From the NCBI RefSeq assembly GCF_003572205.1, contig NZ_QXNY01000002.1, positions 682,001-746,000 on the forward strand: a stretch of DNA of 64,000 nucleotides. Direction: 5' to 3'. The translations under genes and the position numbers were made by a program. This DNA comes from Algihabitans albus. Its GTDB lineage: Bacteria > Pseudomonadota > Alphaproteobacteria > Kiloniellales > DSM-21159. Below, one piece after another: positions 59,567-64,000 of the stretch. The notes under the pieces are model-generated. The model worked only from the letters and a program-made list of their open reading frames with translations. It was not told the DNA's origin and did no database searches. Positions within the stretch are counted from its first letter, which is position 1. Each line of letters begins with the position of its first letter.

Positions 59567-60352
59567 CTACCAGCGGGCGTCCGGGTAGGCGCGCTGCAGA
59601 AACTGCATCTCGGCGAGGATGTAACCCAGATGCTCGCTGTGCCGGCCGCTGCGCCCACCGCTCTGCATCCAACCGTCTTGCGGCCGGGCCAGAGTGGCTT
59701 CCTGCAGCACGCGATCGACCGTCCGCGACCAGACCGGATAAAGGCTCTGTGGATGCGGCCCGATGCCGGCGGCCTCGATCGCCTCGTCCACCCCATCGGC
59801 CTCGAACAGTTCTCCGCTGTAGCGCCATAAGTCGTCGAGCGCCTCTTGAATCCTTGCGTGACTGTCCGCCGTTCCATCGCCCAGGCGGATCATCCACTCG
59901 GAGGAGTGGCGCAGGTGGTAGGTGACCTCCTTGACCGACTTGGCTGCGATGGCGGCCAACCGGGCGTCGCGCGACTGCAGGAGCGCGGTCTGAAGCTCAT
60001 AGTGCCAGGCGTCGAAAAGGAACTGCCGGGCGATGGCGACCGCGAAGTTCTGCTCGTTCGGCTGTTCGACCAGCAGAAGGTTGCGATAGTCCAGGCCGTC
60101 GCGCCGATAAACCAGAGCGTCTTCGTCGCGGCCCCGGCCCTCGACCTCCCCGGCATAGGTCATAATCGAACGGGCTTGGCCGAGCAGATCCAGCGCCACG
60201 TTGATCAGCGCGATATCCTCCTCCAGGACCGGTGCATGCCCGCACCACTCGCCCAGCCTGTGGCTCAGCACGACGGCATTGTCGCCGAGACGCAGAAGAT
60301 ACGCGAACAGCGCCTGCTGCTCGGTCATGGTCTCTGGGGTATCCAGCGTCAT
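59567..60352 (-). CDS. paaC: 1,2-phenylacetyl-CoA epoxidase structural subunit PaaC
   Basis: Ferritin-fold partner of the catalytic subunit PaaA, 261 aa. YLLRLGDNAVVLSHRLGEWCGHAPVLEEDIAL opens the protein, represented by LGDNAVVLSHRLGEW, and SVKEVTYHLRHSSEWMIRLGDGT near residue 140 is the family core. The diiron ligands are mostly absent, so it is structural. It follows paaB by 15 bp. Confidence 0.95.
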   Translation of the reverse strand: MTLDTPETMTEQQALFAYLLRLGDNAVVLSHRLGEWCGHAPVLEEDIALINVALDLLGQARSIMTYAGEVEGRGRDEDALVYRRDGLDYRNLLLVEQPNEQNFAVAIARQFLFDAWHYELQTALLQSRDARLAAIAAKSVKEVTYHLRHSSEWMIRLGDGTADSHARIQEALDDLWRYSGELFEADGVDEAIEAAGIGPHPQSLYPVWSRTVDRVLQEATLARPQDGWMQSGGRSGRHSEHLGYILAEMQFLQRAYPDARW

Positions 60353-60367
60353 CGCCTATCCTCCGGC

Positions 60368-60655
60368 CTAGATGTTCTTCACCTCGTCGGGGATCTCGTA
60401 AAAAGTGGGATGGCGATAGATCTTGTCGCCGGCCGGCTCGAAGAACGCCTCCTTGTCCTGCGGATCGCTGGCCGTGATCGCCGTCGAAGGCACGACCCAG
60501 AGGCTCACGCCCTCGTTTCGCCGGGTATAGACGTCGCGAGCATTCTCCAGCGCCATCTGCGCATCGGCGGCATGGAGCGACCCGGCGTGCTTATGGGCCA
60601 AACCGGCCTTCGCGCGGATGAAAACCTCCCACAAAGGCCAATCCTGCTCGCTCAT
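60368..60655 (-). CDS. paaB: 1,2-phenylacetyl-CoA epoxidase subunit PaaB
   Basis: Small subunit of 95 aa that links PaaA-PaaC dimers. The ATG at 60655 gives MSEQDWPLWEVFIRAKAGLAHKHAGSLHA, the standard PaaB opening shown here by WPLWEVFIR. GDKIYRHPTFYEIPD near residue 76 ends the protein. It lies 52 bp after paaA and 15 bp before paaC. Confidence 0.95.
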   Translation of the reverse strand: MSEQDWPLWEVFIRAKAGLAHKHAGSLHAADAQMALENARDVYTRRNEGVSLWVVPSTAITASDPQDKEAFFEPAGDKIYRHPTFYEIPDEVKNI

Positions 60656-60707
60656 CCTGCATCCTCCCAACTGTGTTTTGTTATGCCGCGTTCTCTTGTT
60701 CGGCCAC

Positions 60708-61733
60708 TTACTCCGCGGCCACCGACGTCGCCTGCGCGGCGGCGGTGCGGGCCCGGCGTTTTTCCGCATGGGCCAAGGCAGCTTCGCGCACCCAGCGGCC
60801 CGCGTCGTGCGCCCGGCGGCGGTCGCGCATGCGCTCGCGGTTACAGGGGCCGTTGCCCTGCAGCACCTGCTTGAACTCTTCCCAATCGATCTCACCGAAC
60901 TCGTAGTGGCCGGTGGCGGCGTTCCAGCGCAGATCGGGGTCGGGCATCGTCAGGCCCAGGAACTCCGCCTGAGGCACCGTCACGTCCACGAACTTCTGAC
61001 GCAGGTCGTCGTTCGAGACGCGCTTGATCTTCCAGCGCATCGACTGCGCGGAGTGGGGCGAATCCGTGTCGGTCGGGCCGAACATCATCAGCGAGGGCCA
61101 CCACCAGCGGTTCAAGGCGTCCTGGGCCATGCGCTTCTGTGCGGCCGTGCCGCGCGCCAGCGTCAACATGATCTCGTAGCCCTGCCTCTGGTGGAAGGAC
61201 TCCTCCTTGCAGATCCGGATCATGGCGCGGGAATAGGGGCCGTAGGAGCAGCGCTGCAGCGGCACCTGGTTCATGATGGCCGCTCCGTCGACCAGCCAGC
61301 CGATGGCACCCATGTCCGCCCAAGTGGTGGAGGGATAATTGAAGATCGAAGAGTACTTGGCCTTGCCCTCCAGCAGCTGGTCGACCAGCTGCTGCCGGCT
61401 GACGCCCAGCGTCTCGGCGGCGCTGTAGAGATAGAGGCCGTGGCCCGCTTCGTCCTGGATCTTGGCCAGCAGTGCCGCCTTGCGCCGCAGGCTCGGCGCC
61501 CGGGTGATCCAGTTGCCCTCCGGCAGCATGCCGACGACTTCCGAATGGGCGTGCTGGGAAATCTGCCGCACCAGGGTCTTGCGATAGCCCTCCGGCATCC
61601 AGTCCTTCGGCTCGATCTTCTCGTCGCCGTCGATCTTGGACTGGAAGCGGCGCTCCAACTCGCTGTCGCCCTGCTCCAGCGGGATCGAACCGTCACCCTT
61701 CTGAACGTCGAGGCCCTGGGTATACATCCACAC
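60708..61733 (-). CDS. paaA: 1,2-phenylacetyl-CoA epoxidase catalytic subunit PaaA
   Basis: Diiron monooxygenase subunit that forms the ring 1,2-epoxide on phenylacetyl-CoA, 341 aa. Iron-ligand segments are [19 protein letters not shown] near residue 92 (Glu and His) and [15 protein letters not shown] near 175 (Glu, Glu and His), both intact. [20 protein letters not shown]-like packing follows. An ATG at 61727 (MYTQGLD) is the alternative start. It heads the operon paaABCDE behind a control region with a TGTCAC/GTGACA inverted repeat and reads away from paaX. Confidence 0.96.
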   Translation of the reverse strand: MWMYTQGLDVQKGDGSIPLEQGDSELERRFQSKIDGDEKIEPKDWMPEGYRKTLVRQISQHAHSEVVGMLPEGNWITRAPSLRRKAALLAKIQDEAGHGLYLYSAAETLGVSRQQLVDQLLEGKAKYSSIFNYPSTTWADMGAIGWLVDGAAIMNQVPLQRCSYGPYSRAMIRICKEESFHQRQGYEIMLTLARGTAAQKRMAQDALNRWWWPSLMMFGPTDTDSPHSAQSMRWKIKRVSNDDLRQKFVDVTVPQAEFLGLTMPDPDLRWNAATGHYEFGEIDWEEFKQVLQGNGPCNRERMRDRRRAHDAGRWVREAALAHAEKRRARTAAAQATSVAAE

Positions 61734-61781
61734 TTCTCCCTTACACCGACTTGGCCGCCAGCTCTATTACCCATAAATATA

Positions 61782-61819
61782 TGTCACTGATTCCTAAATC
61801 GTAAAGGATTTTTGTGACA
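61782..61819 (-). promoter_or_regulatory. inverted repeat upstream of paaA, candidate PaaX site
   Basis: TGTCAC (61782-61787) and GTGACA (61814-61819) flank 26 bp that also contain TCCT/AGGA in near-symmetric places. On one side TGATTC, the core of described PaaX sites in Escherichia coli, follows TGTCAC. The element is 50-85 bp upstream of paaA, right where a repressor would cover its promoter. Confidence 0.5.
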
Positions 61820-61847
61820 CGTTCCGGTGACGTGAACCGGGCTCGAC

Positions 61848-62828
61848 CTAGCGACCGGACGAACCGGCGAAACGCCGACGAAAGCCTTGCCCCGGCGCCG
61901 GCAGCGCGCCGTCCCGGCTCTTCACCTCGGTTTCCAGCCAGCGCTCGGAGGGACCAAGCAGCGCCCGATAGACGCCGGCGGTCAGGCCGTAAGCACGCCA
62001 GCCGATCCAACCGTCCGGCAACAGCTCGGACGGCAGCATGGGATCCCGCAGCACCAGGCGCCGAAAGTCGTGGATCAACAGGATACGGGCCTGCATCGCC
62101 GGCAAGGGAGCGAGGCTCCTTCCCGTCGCCAAATCCTCGGCCAAGGCTGTGAAGCGCGCGCAGAACGCTTCGTACTCGGCAGCCAAGCCCGCGAGATCCC
62201 AGCAGTCCTCGACGAGCCGCCGCAGGACTTCGGGATCGCTGCCGGCCATGCTTTCGCCGGCGATGACCACGGGGCGCTCCGGCGGCGGCAAGTCCTCGAC
62301 GATGGAGGCAAGGGCCGCAAGGTCGGGACTGGGATGGATCAAGGCGTTGGGAGAAAGCTCACCGAAGCCGAGCCAGTTCAGCTCCTTACGCAGTATCTCG
62401 CGCCGCGCCGTGGGACCTCCGGGGATTACGACGAGGCGCCATGCGCCGTCCCAACCCAACGGCGGACCGCCGTAGATCCGGCGCGTCGCCTCTTCGAAGC
62501 GCCGGCGGCCGAGGGGCGAAAGACCGTAGTAACTGCGCCGGCCAACGGGAAACCGATCGAACCAACCGTCCGCCGACAGGCGCGACAGCGCCGTTCGTAC
62601 CTGGCTGCCGTTGATCCCGAGGCTGTCGAGCAGCGGCAACAGGCTGCCGACCGCCGCTTCGCCGCCGCGCGGCGCGATGGCGTCGCCGTAGACCGTGACG
62701 ATCACCGAGCCGGCACGGACAGGCCGCCGCGCCGCGAAGCCCGCGACCAACACCGCGACCGGATCGGCTGCGGGATCGGCTGCGGTCCCTGCGGCACTCT
62801 GGGCCCGGCTCTGGAGCAGCTCCTTCAC
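61848..62828 (-). CDS. paaX: PaaX family transcriptional regulator
   Basis: Repressor of phenylacetate catabolism genes that responds to phenylacetyl-CoA, 326 aa. The N-terminal winged helix has SLGINGSQVRTALSRLSADGWFDR near residues 72-95, represented by SQVRTALSRLSADGW. The central PaaX domain has WRLVVIPGG near 130 and a C-terminal PaaX_C domain with DFRRLVLRDPMLPSELLPDGW near 253-280. It lies upstream of paaA in the same direction, and its start overlaps the MarR gene's stop by 4 bases. Confidence 0.92.
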   Translation of the reverse strand: MKELLQSRAQSAAGTAADPAADPVAVLVAGFAARRPVRAGSVIVTVYGDAIAPRGGEAAVGSLLPLLDSLGINGSQVRTALSRLSADGWFDRFPVGRRSYYGLSPLGRRRFEEATRRIYGGPPLGWDGAWRLVVIPGGPTARREILRKELNWLGFGELSPNALIHPSPDLAALASIVEDLPPPERPVVIAGESMAGSDPEVLRRLVEDCWDLAGLAAEYEAFCARFTALAEDLATGRSLAPLPAMQARILLIHDFRRLVLRDPMLPSELLPDGWIGWRAYGLTAGVYRALLGPSERWLETEVKSRDGALPAPGQGFRRRFAGSSGR

Positions 62829-63307
62829 CCCTCGAGATCTACGACCCGGGCCTGCAGTTTGTCCAGCAAACGGTCGAGTTGACCGCGCTCGCTAGCCGTC
62901 AGACCCGACATCAACTCGGCCTCGAGCTGTCGCGCACGCGGGACGATCGCGGCGTAGACCTTCCGGCCCTTGGCCGTCAGCGACAAACGCAGCAAACGCT
63001 GATCGTCCGGATGCGGCGCCTTCTTCACGAACCCCCGGTGCAGCAGCGTGGCGAGTGCCCGGCTGACCTTGGCCTTATCCATCGCCGTCGCGTCGCAAGC
63101 CTCGTTGGAGGAGATCGGCGCCCTCTCCCCCAGAACCGCCATGACCCGCCACTCGGGGATGGAGATACCGAACTCTCGGGTGTAGCGCGCGGCGAAGACG
63201 CGGCTGACCCGGTTGGTGGTGACCGACAGGCGATAGGGGAGAAAGCCGGCGAGACGGAAGTCCTCCGTCTCTTCGGCCTGAAGATCGACGCTTGCCGCAG
63301 GTCTCAT
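62825..63307 (-). CDS. MarR family regulator
   Basis: Dimeric winged-helix regulator of 160 aa from the ATG at 63307, which follows GGGAGGGG by 4 bp; a longer frame opens at 63460. SIPEWRVMAVLGERAPISSNEACDATAMDKAKVSRALATLLHRGFV at about 50-95, represented by MDKAKVSRALATL, is the recognition region, and HPDDQRLLRLSLTAKG near 100 the wing. It is coupled to paaX and divergent from the homogentisate-dioxygenase-like gene, and a strong inverted repeat lies in the shared promoter. It likely senses an aromatic acid. Confidence 0.92.
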   Translation of the reverse strand: MRPAASVDLQAEETEDFRLAGFLPYRLSVTTNRVSRVFAARYTREFGISIPEWRVMAVLGERAPISSNEACDATAMDKAKVSRALATLLHRGFVKKAPHPDDQRLLRLSLTAKGRKVYAAIVPRARQLEAELMSGLTASERGQLDRLLDKLQARVVDLEG

Positions 63308-63355
63308 GGCCCCTCCCGAAGCGGATGCCGTCCCGCCGGGAGGGGCCTGCGCTTC

Positions 63356-63384
63356 TTGACAGTCGTTTCGTTTGAAACGATACT
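63356..63384 (+). promoter_or_regulatory. sigma70-type promoter with a MarR-type operator inside
   Basis: TTGACA (63356-63361) and GATACT (63379-63384) are 17 bp apart. Between them, TCGTTTC-GTTT-GAAACGA (63363-63380) is a perfect 7-bp inverted repeat. The promoter faces the dioxygenase-like gene 94 bp downstream, and the repeat is 50 bp before the MarR start, so one operator could control both. Confidence 0.72.
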
Positions 63385-63477
63385 GATATGCAAAGGCAAG
63401 ATCAACGACAGAGCCGAAGAGGCGTTGAAAAATGTCTCTGCGTCCTTGTCCTTGACGCAAGAAATCGAGGGAGCGCC

Positions 63478-64000
63478 ATGCGCAAGTACATCGCCTTTCC
63501 GCGAACCGAGGGGCGCGCCAGCCGACAGGCCCATGTCGCGCTGCCCGAAGGCACCTACGAGCGCGAGCTGGGCAAGGAGGGTTTCTTCGGGCCCGCGACC
63601 CATATGTATCACGATCACCCGCCGACCGGCTGGGTTGCCTGGGAAGGGCCGCTGGCGCCGCGCGCCTTCGACCTCACGAAAATGAATGCTGAGCAGGCCT
63701 CCCCCTGGGACGCCCAAGCGCTGCTGCACAACGCCCATTGCAAGCTGCGCTTCTGGCGCGCGCCCAAGGGAATGGACCACCTGGCCCGCAACGCCGACGG
63801 CGACGAGTTGCTGTTCCTCCATAGCGGGCGCGGCCATCTCTATTGCGACTACGGCCATCTGGAATTGCGCGCCGGCGACTACGTCATGCTGCCGCGTTCC
63901 ACCATGTGGCGGCTGGACAGCGAAGAGCCTGTGACGGCCTTGCTGATCGAGGCGACCAACGGCAGCTACATGCTGCCCGAGAAGGGCCTGGTCGGACCGC
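63478..64000 (+). CDS. homogentisate 1,2-dioxygenase-like protein, 5' part
   Basis: The first 174 codons of a cupin-fold dioxygenase, cut by the window end. It starts MRKYIAFPRTEGRASRQAH and includes the cupin segment DELLFLHSGRGHLYCDYGHLELRAGDYVMLPRSTMWRL at about 110-147, represented by ELLFLHSGRGHLYCDYG. The classical HmgA opening (GFGNEFATEA) is missing, so it belongs to the shorter HmgA-like branch in alphaproteobacteria. The iron-binding His/Glu residues lie beyond the window. It sits beside the paa genes and a MarR repressor, which fits aromatic acid use. Confidence 0.82.
   Translation, partial: MRKYIAFPRTEGRASRQAHVALPEGTYERELGKEGFFGPATHMYHDHPPTGWVAWEGPLAPRAFDLTKMNAEQASPWDAQALLHNAHCKLRFWRAPKGMDHLARNADGDELLFLHSGRGHLYCDYGHLELRAGDYVMLPRSTMWRLDSEEPVTALLIEATNGSYMLPEKGLVGP

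Noticed and set aside
1-64000. CRISPR arrays, rRNA genes and complete insertion sequences
   Set aside because: No regularly spaced direct repeats, no rRNA-like stretch and no transposase gene were seen in the window.

Overview
The window is GC-rich DNA from an alphaproteobacterium, most likely of the Rhodospirillales/Kiloniellaceae type. This is inferred from gene content: FCD-type GntR, Bug-type TctC, PaaX with a MarR partner, MaeB fused to a phosphotransacetylase-like domain, and a BciA-type 8-vinyl reductase. BciA belongs to (bacterio)chlorophyll synthesis, so the organism may be, or descend from, an anoxygenic phototroph. The lifestyle looks heterotrophic, with many importers for peptides, amino acids and organic acids and several aromatic or branched-chain degradation genes.

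Layout. 0-9 kb: two ABC importers (a Dpp-type peptide system and a GltI-type amino-acid system), then an M81 peptidase divergent from an AstE-like deacylase. A spaced, duplicated ~85-bp block lies upstream of each solute-binding gene. 9-13 kb: a small surface-polysaccharide cluster (flippase, GT4, GT2). 13.5-20.2 kb: a catabolic locus with an FCD regulator, a Gfo/Idh/MocA dehydrogenase, a TctCBA importer, an ABM monooxygenase and a lactonase-like MBL enzyme. 20-30 kb: single genes including bciA, an atypical Rid protein, an HNH nuclease, a rhodanese, an alpha/beta hydrolase, a methyltransferase, a DUF4336-TetR pair between two diverged repeats, and a low-GC SpoU methyltransferase.

30.46-36.89 kb: a 6.4-kb integrative element inserted at the 3' end of tRNA-Ser(GCU), bounded by a 19-bp direct repeat. 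It carries a tyrosine integrase, a small membrane protein, a Trypco2-like protein, a serine resolvase with res-like upstream repeats, a membrane-anchored SNase, and a right end with a helix-rich small protein, a ParB-like protein and a DUF3102-like protein. This is the most likely place for an undescribed function.

37-46.4 kb: two YfcG-type glutathione transferases around a cystathionine gamma-synthase-like enzyme, a secreted MetX-like protein, an MCC carboxyltransferase with an enoyl-CoA hydratase, a potassium channel, a threonine dehydratase-like enzyme and a DsbA-fold isomerase. 47-53 kb: an XRE regulator; a coupled operon of 2OG oxygenase, EamA exporter and 64-aa protein under a divergent LysR; an acyl-CoA dehydrogenase; an SDR. 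53-58 kb: MgtE, MaeB and LipB. 58-64 kb: the complete paaABCDE epoxidase operon with PaaX and MarR, and a divergent homogentisate-dioxygenase-like gene cut by the window end. All positions and motifs were read by eye; no database search was possible.
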